64,000 bases of DNA, from NCBI RefSeq assembly GCF_013032455.1, contig NZ_WQCF01000003.1, positions 62,001 through 126,000 on the forward strand, in the 5' to 3' direction. Below, one piece after another: positions 30,060-40,304 of the stretch. The position numbers were made by a program, and so were the translations under genes. The notes beneath the pieces are model-generated. The model did not search any database and had not been told where the DNA came from. It was given only the letters and a program-made list of their open reading frames with translations. This stretch comes from Ruegeria atlantica (GTDB lineage: Bacteria > Pseudomonadota > Alphaproteobacteria > Rhodobacterales > Rhodobacteraceae). Positions within the stretch are counted from its first letter, which is position 1; every line of letters begins with the position of its first letter.

Positions 30060-30214
30060 TCCCTGATCTTGGAAAATACGCAGATACGGTTCTGTGGTCC
30101 TATGCGGCCTCGATCGGGCTGTTGGTGCTGTTGATTGTGTTCAGCATTGCGCGTGGGCGCAAAGTGCGCGCCGAAATGGAGAAGGTCGAACAACGGATGA
30201 CGCGCAATGGCTAA
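30056..30214 (+). CDS. ccmD: Haem exporter protein CcmD
   Basis: A 52-residue membrane peptide beginning MIPDLGKYADTVLWSYAAS with one helix (about residues 13-33) and a charged C-terminus (GRKVRAEMEKVEQRM). Size, single helix and position between ccmC and ccmG identify CcmD, which tethers CcmC, CcmA and CcmB to CcmE. Its ATG overlaps the ccmC stop (ATGA) and its stop overlaps the ccmG start by 8 bases, so the reading frame is locked in from both sides. Confidence 0.93.
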   Translation: MIPDLGKYADTVLWSYAASIGLLVLLIVFSIARGRKVRAEMEKVEQRMTRNG

Positions 30215-30746
30215 GATATCGCCTCTGATGCTTGCGCCTCCGCTGATATTCGGCGCTTTTGCTGTTATGGCCGGTATCGGCATGTTCCGTGACGATCCCG
30301 ATGCGCTGCCATCGGCACGGCAAGGTCAACCGTCGCCGCCAGTGGTTCTGACCGAGTTTCCGGGAAAGACAGCCTTCACTGATGAGACATTGCGCGACGG
30401 AGAGGTCAAACTGGTCAACTATTGGGCCAGTTGGTGTGCGCCTTGCCGTGTTGAACACCCGAACCTTGAGGCGTTGTCCAAGGAAGGCATTCCTGTTTAC
30501 GGCATTAATTACAAAGACAAGTTGGACAATGCCGAAGCTTTCCTGAACGAATTGGGTGACCCCTATGAGGGCATCGGGCGGGATGAAAAGGGCCGTATGG
30601 CGTTGGATTGGGGCGTCTATGGTGTGCCAGAAACTTATGTTGTAGACGGCGATGGAAAGATCATCCTGCGTTTTGCCGGGCCTGTCACCCAACGCGTCAT
30701 TGAAAGCACGATCCGCCCGGCGCTTGAAGAGGCAAAGAGCGACTAG
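30207..30746 (+). CDS. ccmG: Thiol:disulfide interchange protein CcmG (DsbE)
   Basis: A 179-residue periplasmic thioredoxin-like protein with one N-terminal membrane anchor, the active site WASWCAPCRVEHP and the cis-proline loop VYGVPETYVVD. It reduces the haem-binding cysteines of apocytochrome c (directly or through CcmH). Overlaps ccmD by 8 bases. Last gene of the ccm block; a hairpin at 30825-30848 separates it from the converging aconitase gene. Confidence 0.95.
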   Translation: MAKISPLMLAPPLIFGAFAVMAGIGMFRDDPDALPSARQGQPSPPVVLTEFPGKTAFTDETLRDGEVKLVNYWASWCAPCRVEHPNLEALSKEGIPVYGINYKDKLDNAEAFLNELGDPYEGIGRDEKGRMALDWGVYGVPETYVVDGDGKIILRFAGPVTQRVIESTIRPALEEAKSD

Positions 30747-30824
30747 ATATTGGTTTGGAGTTTGTCTTTTGGGCCAACAAAACCCATTGGGCTGGTCTGC
30801 GACAACGTAGCCATCGAATAAACA

Positions 30825-30852
30825 AAGGGAGCCCGATTGGACGCCCTTCTTT
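30825..30852. terminator. Hairpin terminator between ccmG and acnA
   Basis: An imperfect stem formed by AAGGGAGCCC (30825-30834) and GGACGCCCTT (30839-30848) with a GATT loop, followed by CTTTT on the plus strand and by TTTGTTTA on the minus strand, so it can serve both converging genes. A near-identical 24-mer lies after glnA at 46851-46874. Confidence 0.7.
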
Positions 30853-30863
30853 TCTGCGCAAAT

Positions 30864-33554
<2,691 letters not shown>

Positions 33555-33776
33555 ATGTTGGCCTCCCTCTCAAATATCTTGGATTTTGGGGTTTGCTGTT
33601 TGATTTCTTTAGCATGATCGCTGTGCGTTCAAGGCTTAGTTGCCTTGATGTCAAAATTGTAAGTGCAGGTATATGTGACAAGGGCGGTTGCACAAAAATC
33701 TCAAGAAACCTTGATTGGAGGTTGAACGTCGATCCGTTTAAACCTTTTGAACACCTTCAAGATTCCGAGATTCCTA

Positions 33777-34478
33777 ATGTTCAGAATTGCTCCTGCGACT
33801 GCGTTTCTTTCCTTGCTTCTCGCCTCATCCGTCGTGGCAGAAAATGACCCGGTCGTGGTTGAGTTGTTCACCTCGCAAGGATGTTCATCCTGCCCGCCTG
33901 CTGACAGGTTGCTGCATGATCTGGTGCAGCGCGACGACGTGATCGGGCTGGCGCTGCACGTGGACTATTGGGATTACATCGGGTGGGAGGATGAGTACGC
34001 CATTCCTGGTCACACCCGACGTCAGCGTGCTTATGCTCGGCAGGGTGAGAGGTCAATGATTTACACGCCGCAAATGGTGGTGAACGGGCAGCATGACGTG
34101 GTGGGGGCGCAATCACGCGAGTTGGATCAGTTGATCAATGCGCATCTTAGCGCTGCACCTGAGGCCGAGGTTAAGGCAGCAAGATCTGGCCAAGACGTTA
34201 CAGTGAATGTAACCCCGATCGAGTTGGACGAAGATGAAGTCTATGATGTTCGACTGGTGCAGTACTCACCCATGCGTCACGCTTCAATTCGTCGGGGTGA
34301 GCTGGCGGGGCATGAACTTGACTACGCCAATGTTGTGGAGTCCTGGCAGCTTGTCGGGCAGTGGGACGGGGTTGCGCCGCAGAAATTTTCAGCGGTGTTG
34401 ACTTCGGACCTGCCAGCTGTGGTGCTGGTGCAAAGGGCCGGACACGGCCCGATTGTAGCAGCCACCAAGGTCAAGTAA
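33777..34478 (+). CDS. DUF1223 secreted thioredoxin-like protein
   Basis: A 233-residue protein with a signal peptide (MFRIAPATAFLSLLLASSVVA) and a DUF1223 domain beginning VVVELFTSQGCSSCPPAD; the CxxC pair sits where thioredoxin folds carry their active site. Further family blocks are HVDYWDYIGWEDEYA and YTPQMVVNG. Function is unknown; a periplasmic redox role is plausible from the motif. I chose ATG 33777 since it gives a clean signal peptide; a TTG 10 codons upstream is the alternative. Stop codons of this gene and the next, convergent one are directly adjacent. Confidence 0.85.
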   Translation: MFRIAPATAFLSLLLASSVVAENDPVVVELFTSQGCSSCPPADRLLHDLVQRDDVIGLALHVDYWDYIGWEDEYAIPGHTRRQRAYARQGERSMIYTPQMVVNGQHDVVGAQSRELDQLINAHLSAAPEAEVKAARSGQDVTVNVTPIELDEDEVYDVRLVQYSPMRHASIRRGELAGHELDYANVVESWQLVGQWDGVAPQKFSAVLTSDLPAVVLVQRAGHGPIVAATKVK

Positions 34479-35402
34479 TCAGGGCATGTCCTCGGGCTGC
34501 ACGCCCAAGCGCCTCCAAGCTTTCCAACGCCGGTGAATCCAGAACCATTGCCCCATATGCTGCCGGACGATGGCTTCAAGGTCATCGTTGGTGAACTGGG
34601 TCATGGTTGTGGGGTCGGTATGTGGGACCGGATCGTGCAGCACGATTTCAAAGTCAATCCCGTTGGGCTGGCGAATGGCATAGCATGGGATGAGCACGGC
34701 CTTATATTTTATCGCCAGTTCCGCGTTCAAAACTGACGTCACGGCGGGTTTACCGAAAAAGGTAAGTTCCTCGCCGCCATGGGCATGCAGGTCCGAGACG
34801 ATCGCAATAATGCCACCCTTCTTGAGAGAGCGTACCATCTCAACCATACCGCGTCGCCCTTGTTCAAACATGGGTGCACCGGTTTTATAGAATGCCTCGA
34901 CATACATGTCGTTGAAATACGGGTTTGCCATGCGTCGGTAGAGGCAGCCAATGGGCTGGCCGCTACGGTTTTGCAGCGCTATGCGGGCGGCAAGATAGTG
35001 TCCAAAATGCGCTGTTATCATCATAACTGGGCGCCCCTCGGCCACGGCGGCGTCAAACGCAGCTATGCCGGAGCCGGAAACCTTGGCCTTAGCTTGGCGT
35101 TTGGTGAAGTCCTCGGGCGAGAAATGTTCCATAATCGCCCGGCCCGCGTTGTCAGGAACAGCCCGGCAGATGCGCTTGACCTCGGAGTTTGGCAGATCAG
35201 GGCAGGTCAGTTTTAGATTGCGCTGCACGCGCTTCGTAAAGCCGACTAGAGGAGCAACCCCACGTACAATGGCACCCATCGTTGCGATGCGCCGCTCATA
35301 GGGCAGCAGGCGCATTGCGCCTATCAAGCCCTTTAGAAACAGCCCGGTGACATAATATTTCCGAAGCGCCCCTCGGCTGAGTTCCGACTTTTCGACGGGC
35401 AT
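34479..35402 (-). CDS. LpxL/HtrB-like lysophospholipid acyltransferase
   Basis: A 307-residue protein of the LPLAT superfamily branch that adds secondary acyl chains to lipid A. Recognisable blocks are MRLLPYERRIATMGAIVRG, the substrate region GCLYRRMANPYFND and SDLHAHGGEELTFFGKPA, and the ending QWFWIHRRWKAW. The catalytic HX4(D/E) motif reads HFGHYL: the His is kept but the acidic residue is Leu, and no acid sits nearby. It may thus be inactive, altered in mechanism, or a paralogue with a structural role. One N-terminal hydrophobic segment (about residues 18-35). No lipid A genes are adjacent. Confidence 0.8.
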   Translation of the reverse strand: MPVEKSELSRGALRKYYVTGLFLKGLIGAMRLLPYERRIATMGAIVRGVAPLVGFTKRVQRNLKLTCPDLPNSEVKRICRAVPDNAGRAIMEHFSPEDFTKRQAKAKVSGSGIAAFDAAVAEGRPVMMITAHFGHYLAARIALQNRSGQPIGCLYRRMANPYFNDMYVEAFYKTGAPMFEQGRRGMVEMVRSLKKGGIIAIVSDLHAHGGEELTFFGKPAVTSVLNAELAIKYKAVLIPCYAIRQPNGIDFEIVLHDPVPHTDPTTMTQFTNDDLEAIVRQHMGQWFWIHRRWKAWRRLGVQPEDMP

Positions 35403-35500
35403 AATCTGGTCTCACCGGCTGTTGCGTTTTGCCGGATCAGACATACAAGGCGCGTCCTCTGACCACAAGCGCTCCTGTGCGTTGGTCACGCCAATAGCAT

Positions 35501-36589
35501 TTAGTCTTCAGTTTCTTCTTCAAGCAAAGTGATCGCACGTTCATCCACCAGGTTTCGAATAGCACCTACAATTTGTGTCATTGCCGCTTCTGCTTCAGGT
35601 TGTTTGACCTTGCCGCGCTCGGCTATTTCTTCGCGTAGGTTGTCGGCCATTCTCGAAGACATATTGGTGAGCAGAAATTCTACTGTAGCTTGATCATCTT
35701 GCGTTTCGGCACCGGCCAGTGCGGTTATCAGATCAGCCTGATCCACACCCCGTAGAATTGCTGGTACATCGCGGGGTTGAAGACGGGTTGGCACGTGGGC
35801 AAAAGTAAAGATCGAGCGACGTACAACGCTGGCGAAATCCGAATCCTCTTCATCCAGAGCGGTCAGTAACCCATCACGTGTCGAGGCCGCCGATTGGTTC
35901 AATATCGCACCGACCCGCGCCCCGGGGCCGTCAGAAAAGGCTTGTGACGGTCGCTGGTCCAATTGCGCCGCCAGCGACCAGCCGATGCGCTCGACCGCCT
36001 CGGGGGTAACATTGCCTGTTTTGGAAACGGCATAGGTAATCCGGCGCGCGATCGGGCCAGGTAGGTGTCCAAGCAGTTGCGCCGCTTTCGACGTTTCCAG
36101 CTTTGACAGTATCACGGCGGCAATCTCAGTACTCTCAGCCTGTGCCATCGCGGCCAGATCTTCGGCTGGGATTTCGCGCAGACGCTGCCAGGGATCACCG
36201 ATCTGGCGCACCCCGGCGACCTTTCGCAATCGCGCTGCCGTGCCCGGGGCAATTTTGCCATCGACAACATCCAACGCACCGGCCAGCCCATGTGGGAAAG
36301 ACAGGCCGACACTGTCCAGCGCCTCAGAAAATTCCTGCGCCACGGCCTCCAGCGTCACCCGGTCCACTAAACCCATCTGCCCCAGTTGGTGCGTCAACTT
36401 TTCCTGTAACTCGTCGGGGAGGTCTTCCAGCGGAATATCCGCACCATCGTTCAACAAAAGGCGAACAACGACTGCGGCTTTCTGGCGGTTGCTAAGCGCA
36501 CGCGGGACCACGCGCGGCGCTTCGTCATTCTGATCGACCACCGGAGCCGCGCCCGGTGCCACTTGTACCAAGGTGTTTGTATCCTGCAT
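35501..36589 (-). CDS. fliG: Flagellar motor switch protein FliG
   Basis: A 362-residue protein with FliG middle and C-terminal domains. The middle domain segment AESTEIAAVILSKLETSKAA matches the FliG EHPQxxA region with Ser in place of His. The C-terminal domain FTFAHVPTRLQPRDVPAILR and NMSSRMADNLREEIAERG contains the charged helix that contacts the stator. FliG is part of the rotor C-ring that sets torque and direction. No other flagellar gene is within the window, so it lies apart from the main flagellar cluster. The N-terminal 30 residues are Pro/Ala-rich and not conserved. Confidence 0.85.
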   Translation of the reverse strand: MQDTNTLVQVAPGAAPVVDQNDEAPRVVPRALSNRQKAAVVVRLLLNDGADIPLEDLPDELQEKLTHQLGQMGLVDRVTLEAVAQEFSEALDSVGLSFPHGLAGALDVVDGKIAPGTAARLRKVAGVRQIGDPWQRLREIPAEDLAAMAQAESTEIAAVILSKLETSKAAQLLGHLPGPIARRITYAVSKTGNVTPEAVERIGWSLAAQLDQRPSQAFSDGPGARVGAILNQSAASTRDGLLTALDEEDSDFASVVRRSIFTFAHVPTRLQPRDVPAILRGVDQADLITALAGAETQDDQATVEFLLTNMSSRMADNLREEIAERGKVKQPEAEAAMTQIVGAIRNLVDERAITLLEEETED

Positions 36590-36657
36590 CTGCCTGCGGT
36601 GCCAAAATTGCGTTCCACAAGTAGACTACGGAGAGTCGGGTAAAGAAAGGCTGAACC

Positions 36658-37200
36658 TCAGTAGTTATAGGTTAGCCCGGTACGGATCGCCTCACGCAGA
36701 GATACCTCGGCCCAGGTGCCTTCGCCGCCACGCGCCTTGATTTCGCGCCACTGTTCGATGGCAAGATCGGTTTTGCCCTCGGTGACAAAGCCTTGCCCCA
36801 TATAGCTGCGAGCCAAGATGTTGTCGGGGTTGGTGGAAATGGCATCGTTGTAGAAGGCGTTTGCCAACTTAAGCTCGCCCATTTTCCTGTAGGTAAAGCC
36901 CCAATAGGTGAGCACTCGATCATCGTTCTGATCCATGATCCGAAGAATGTTCTGCGCGTTTTCGAGTTGACCATCATAGGCCAGTTCACGCACAGCATCG
37001 TACAATTCGTCCTGAGTAAAATTCGTCTTGTTGGGTTTAACGCAACGACCTGCTTCTTCGTCGAAGACTCGACCAAAGAGGCACTTCTTTGTCGTATTCG
37101 TCGGCATTGGTGCAGAGCCGTCACCGCCGCCCGCAGCATACGCGACCGGTGCTAAAACAAAGGCATGAAGAGCAATAGCTGAAACTAATACGAGACGCAT
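36658..37200 (-). CDS. Secreted TPR protein
   Basis: A 180-residue protein with a signal peptide (cleavage probably after AYAA, residue 23) and two to three tetratricopeptide-type helices pairs (LAYDGQLENAQNILRIMDQND, then LTYWGFTYRKMGELKLANAFY and ILARSYMGQGFVTEGKTDLA split over helices). A Cys pair (KKCLFGRVFDEEAGRC) lies before the TPR part. It is expected in the periplasm as a protein-protein interaction adaptor; partner unknown. Lies downstream of a small secreted Cys-containing ORF (37304-37456) on the same strand. Confidence 0.8.
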   Translation of the reverse strand: MRLVLVSAIALHAFVLAPVAYAAGGGDGSAPMPTNTTKKCLFGRVFDEEAGRCVKPNKTNFTQDELYDAVRELAYDGQLENAQNILRIMDQNDDRVLTYWGFTYRKMGELKLANAFYNDAISTNPDNILARSYMGQGFVTEGKTDLAIEQWREIKARGGEGTWAEVSLREAIRTGLTYNY

Positions 37201-37303
37201 TTTCCTACTCCGTTCTTTGGGCTGCTCAGGTCAAGCATAGCGCGATTTGACAAAAAGCTAACAACCGCAGTCTCGCTTTTATTCACAAGTAGGAGAACTT
37301 TTC

Positions 37304-37456
37304 TCAGCTATTGACGATTTTTGCGCAAGTTTGGGTCTCAGAGTCCCAATATGTTCCTGACGCACAAGACTGGGTTTGCTTTGAATGTGCGCTGCATGCC
37401 AACGCGACGGATGCTGAACAGCAAAGAGCCAACGCGCAAAGGATGGTCCGGATCAT
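37304..37456 (-). CDS. Small secreted Cys-containing protein, 50 residues
   Basis: Read directly on the minus strand: MIRTILCALALCCSASVALA is a signal peptide, followed by a mature part of 30 residues with three cysteines (CSAHSKQTQSCASGTYWDSE then TQTCAKIVNS). An AGGAGA ribosome site lies 6 bases before the ATG, which is the main support. The CxxGxxWDxxTxxC pattern recalls small chitin-binding-like or toxin-like folds and, from memory, similar tiny proteins occur near purB in roseobacters, where they have been mislabelled. No function known. Confidence 0.6.
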   Translation of the reverse strand: MIRTILCALALCCSASVALACSAHSKQTQSCASGTYWDSETQTCAKIVNS

Positions 37457-37512
37457 CGTGTTTCTCCTGTTGGAAATACGTCGCCACTATAGCTGATTTC
37501 GGTCCGTCTGGC

Positions 37513-37553
37513 AAAACAACAAGGCCCGGAACGCGTCATGCGAACCGAGCCTT
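37513..37553 (-). terminator. Probable terminator of purB
   Basis: A long imperfect stem: AAGGCCCGGAACGCG (37521-37535) pairs with most of GCGAACCGAGCCTT (37540-37553), with an AA/AA internal loop. On the minus strand it is followed by GTTGTTTT. It lies 24 bases below the purB stop. Confidence 0.6.
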
Positions 37554-37576
37554 GGTACTGTTTGATCTGTTCGGAT

Positions 37577-38881
37577 TTAGTCGCCGAACACACGGGCGAA
37601 GATCGTATCGACGTGCTTGGTGTGGTAGCCGAGGTCGAATTTCTCTTCGATCTCTTCAGGGCTCAGCGCAGCGGTGACATCGGCGTCGGCCAGCAATTCC
37701 TCTTTGAAATCGGTGCGGTGTTCCCAGACTTTCAGCGCGTTGCGCTGAACCATGGCATAGGCATCTTCACGGCTGACCCCAGCTTGGGTCAGCGCCAGCA
37801 GAACCCGCTGGCTCATTACAAGGCCGGGGAACTTGTTCATGTTCTCGAGCATGTTCTCGGGGAAGATCAACATTTTGTCGACCACGCCGGTCAGGCGGGC
37901 CAGTGCGAAATCCAGCGTAATGGTGGCATCCGGGCCGATCATGCGTTCGACCGAAGAGTGCGAAATATCACGCTCGTGCCACAGCGCCACGTTTTCCATC
38001 GCCGGGATCACAGCCGCGCGTACCATGCGGGCCAGACCGGTCAGGTTTTCGGTCAGGACCGGGTTTTTCTTGTGCGGCATGGCCGACGAGCCCTTTTGAC
38101 CCATCGAGAAAAACTCGGCCCCTTCCAGCACCTCGGTCCGCTGCATGTGGCGGATTTCGATGGCGATGTTTTCGATGCTGCTGGCGATGACGCCAAGTGT
38201 CGCAAAGAACGCGGCGTGACGGTCGCGGGGGATGACCTGCGTACTGATCGGCTCGGGCACCAGGCCCAGCTGGTCGCAGACATGTTCCTCGACGCGCGGG
38301 TCGATATTGGCAAAGGTGCCAACCGCGCCGCTGATCGCACCGGTGGCGATCTCGGCACGGGCGTCTCGCATGCGGGACAGGTTACGGTCCATTTCGGCGT
38401 AGAAACGGGCAAAGGTCAGGCCCATTGTGGTGGGTTCCGCGTGGATACCGTGGCTGCGGCCGATGCGGACGGTATCCTTGTGTTCAATCGCGCGGCGCTT
38501 CAAGGCGGCCAGCAGGCCTTCGAGGTCAGCGATCAACAGGTCGGCAGCGCGAGTGAGCTGCACGTTCAAACAAGTGTCCAGCACGTCCGAAGACGTCATG
38601 CCCTGATGCACGAAACGCGCCTCTTCGCTGCCGACATGCTCGGCCAGATGGGTCAGGAACGCGATGACGTCGTGCTTGGTGACGGCTTCGATCTCGTCAA
38701 TGCGGGCCACGTCGAATTCCACGTCCTTGGCCTTCCACACGGCCTCGGCGTTCTCGCGCGGGATCACGCCCAGATCGGCCATTGCGTCACAGGCATGAGC
38801 CTCGATCTCGTACCAGATGCGGAACTTGGTCTCGGGCGACCAGATGGCAACCATATCGGGGCGGGAATAACGTGGAATCAT
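37577..38881 (-). CDS. purB: Adenylosuccinate lyase
   Basis: A 434-residue enzyme of the fumarase/aspartase superfamily that acts twice in purine synthesis: it splits SAICAR to AICAR and adenylosuccinate to AMP, releasing fumarate. The superfamily signature GSSAMPHKKNP is visible, as is the HQGMTSSDVLDT segment that contributes catalytic residues. I chose ATG 38881 (MIPRYSRPDMVAIWS), the family's normal start; the frame stays open upstream but without match. Terminator at 37513-37553. Confidence 0.97.
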   Translation of the reverse strand: MIPRYSRPDMVAIWSPETKFRIWYEIEAHACDAMADLGVIPRENAEAVWKAKDVEFDVARIDEIEAVTKHDVIAFLTHLAEHVGSEEARFVHQGMTSSDVLDTCLNVQLTRAADLLIADLEGLLAALKRRAIEHKDTVRIGRSHGIHAEPTTMGLTFARFYAEMDRNLSRMRDARAEIATGAISGAVGTFANIDPRVEEHVCDQLGLVPEPISTQVIPRDRHAAFFATLGVIASSIENIAIEIRHMQRTEVLEGAEFFSMGQKGSSAMPHKKNPVLTENLTGLARMVRAAVIPAMENVALWHERDISHSSVERMIGPDATITLDFALARLTGVVDKMLIFPENMLENMNKFPGLVMSQRVLLALTQAGVSREDAYAMVQRNALKVWEHRTDFKEELLADADVTAALSPEEIEEKFDLGYHTKHVDTIFARVFGD

Positions 38882-38957
38882 TGGCGGCGAGACCTTTTTG
38901 TGATTGGGATAGGACGTTGGCGCGGGGTTTAAACCCAGCGGCACAAGGGAACAAGGC

Positions 38958-39302
38958 GTGAGTGATGGTATGAGACGGTTTGCCCTGATTTTCACCCTTT
39001 GGCCGTGTTTTCTGACGGCGCAAGAGTTTCGCACGCTAACAGGAGACGAGATTCTATCGGCACTGGCTGATCAGAAATTGGATTACGGAAATGGCGTCTG
39101 GCAGACCTTCGATAAGGCAATGTTGACGCAATACTTTGCAGGCGGACACAGCGCAGGCCGCTGGTCGGTACGAGATGATAGGTATTGTTCGCTCTGGCCG
39201 CCGTCCGATCTGTGGGCTTGCTATGACGTGCACCAAAACGGTGACGTGATCCGGTTTGTCGATGAAAATGGCGCCACAACCGATGGGAAGCTTGCAGATT
39301 AA
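38958..39302 (+). CDS. Small secreted protein of unknown function
   Basis: A 114-residue protein with an N-terminal signal (cleavage probably after FLTA, residue 21) and a compact domain with GGHSAGRWSVRDDRYCSLWPP and WACYDVHQNGDVIRFVDENG. The two cysteines 11 residues apart likely form a disulfide. Similar short secreted proteins with a GRW...YCS.WPP pattern exist in alphaproteobacteria without known role. Start is a GTG at 38958 with AAGG upstream; ATG 38970 is an alternative. Divergent from purB with 76 bases between. Confidence 0.65.
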   Translation: MSDGMRRFALIFTLWPCFLTAQEFRTLTGDEILSALADQKLDYGNGVWQTFDKAMLTQYFAGGHSAGRWSVRDDRYCSLWPPSDLWACYDVHQNGDVIRFVDENGATTDGKLAD

Positions 39303-39367
39303 GGTGCTGGACAAAACAGGTCGGCAGAGTCCAATCTGTCGTAGTGAAATCATTAGGTTATTGAGAT

Positions 39368-39928
39368 ATGCGTATTCCAATTGGTTCGGCACTGGCCGTA
39401 TGCGCGGCCTTGTGGCTCGGGGGCGTAACTCCAGCGTCGGCGGATACTCCGATCACTTATTCAGATTCAGGGCGCGGGTTATTCAGCTTTGCAGTGCCCG
39501 ACTTCTGGGTCGTGCGCACAGGCGGCCCGCGCGAGATTGAAGATACTGAACTGGGTGATCTTCGCGCGGTTGCGCGTGTTATGGCTATACGGCCTGTGAC
39601 CGATGACAATGTCTGGATGGGGTTTGTGTCACCTGCGGGGGTCGCCTCGATCGAAGGTGGGCTGCGTTACCTTGAAGATATAGACAAGTTTCTCGTCGAA
39701 GATCCTGTGGTTTCAAGCACTTCGAACACCCGTATTGGCGGATTGCCCGCGCGGGTTATCCGGGGCACCGGTAACCGCGACGGGCGTGGCATCAACTTTA
39801 CCGCCACCGTTGTCGACCTGCCAAACGGTCGCGTAGCTGTTGTCGTGGCTATCCTGCGCAACGGTGCCGATCCGGCCTACGTCGACGAACTGAACGCCGT
39901 TTTCGCGTCGTTCCGGGCCTTGCAGTAA
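39368..39928 (+). CDS. Secreted protein of unknown function
   Basis: A 186-residue protein with a clear signal peptide (cleavage after ASA, about residue 25) and a single domain that looks beta-rich (LFSFAVPDFWVVRTGGP, then GLPARVIRGTGNRDGRGINF and VAVVVAILRNGADPAYVDELN). The closing pattern of an Asn-Ala-Val-Phe-x-Ser-Phe helix resembles PsbP/YcnI-like small folds where a lipid- or protein-binding role is typical, but this is only an impression. It is 3 bases before the next lipoprotein gene region, so the two are likely cotranscribed. Confidence 0.7.
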   Translation: MRIPIGSALAVCAALWLGGVTPASADTPITYSDSGRGLFSFAVPDFWVVRTGGPREIEDTELGDLRAVARVMAIRPVTDDNVWMGFVSPAGVASIEGGLRYLEDIDKFLVEDPVVSSTSNTRIGGLPARVIRGTGNRDGRGINFTATVVDLPNGRVAVVVAILRNGADPAYVDELNAVFASFRALQ

Positions 39929-39940
39929 GGAGTGGCGGAG

Positions 39941-40294
39941 ATGATCAGCAAACGCATCAAACGTGTTGTCCTTGCGCTAAGTCTTGGCGCGGCAGGTTTC
40001 ACATTGTCTGCCTGCGATGGCACTTCGGTCGGGGTTCGCTATGGGTACGGTTACGACCCTTTCTATGACTCGATGCTGTGGAACGACTATTATCGATGGG
40101 GTGGAAGCGTCAACCGTCCACCGAAGCCGAAACCACCCGAGGGAAAACCTCCGCCGCGGCCAACTCCGCCGATCGCCAAACCACCGCCGCGACCGACGCC
40201 GCCGATCGCCAAGCCGCCTGCACGTCCGCCAGTCGCACGGCCACCTGCGGCAAGGCCTCCGATCCATCGTCCGGCTCCACGAGCGCGCAGATAG
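39941..40294 (+). CDS. Proline-rich lipoprotein
   Basis: A 117-residue putative lipoprotein: signal peptide ending in the lipobox LSAC (Cys28 or so counted from the ATG at 39941), a Tyr/Gly/Trp-rich middle (VRYGYGYDPFYDSMLWNDYY) and a Pro/Lys/Arg-rich tail. The tail contains two copies of an 11-residue unit PPRPTPPIAKP, encoded by a 33-base tandem repeat, then looser PPARPPVARPP units. Such tails are extended and may cross the periplasm or bind peptidoglycan. The AAGGAG site 8 bases before ATG 39941 decides the start over a GTG at 39932. No function known. Confidence 0.7.
   Translation: MISKRIKRVVLALSLGAAGFTLSACDGTSVGVRYGYGYDPFYDSMLWNDYYRWGGSVNRPPKPKPPEGKPPPRPTPPIAKPPPRPTPPIAKPPARPPVARPPAARPPIHRPAPRARR
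40151..40216 (+). repeat. 33-base tandem repeat, two copies
   Basis: Units 40151-40183 and 40184-40216 differ at five positions or so and encode the Pro-rich 11-residue repeat of the lipoprotein. A degenerate continuation runs on to about 40260. Confidence 0.75.
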
Positions 40295-40304
40295 CCTCAG
40301 AGGG

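Noticed and set aside
37538-38932. Antisense open frame of 464 codons over purB
   Set aside because: The purB frame on the other strand has full family signatures; the antisense translation is rich in His, Arg and Gln with no recognisable domain.
40151-40216. CRISPR-like repeat
   Set aside because: Adjacent 33-base units without spacers, in frame within a Pro-rich coding sequence.
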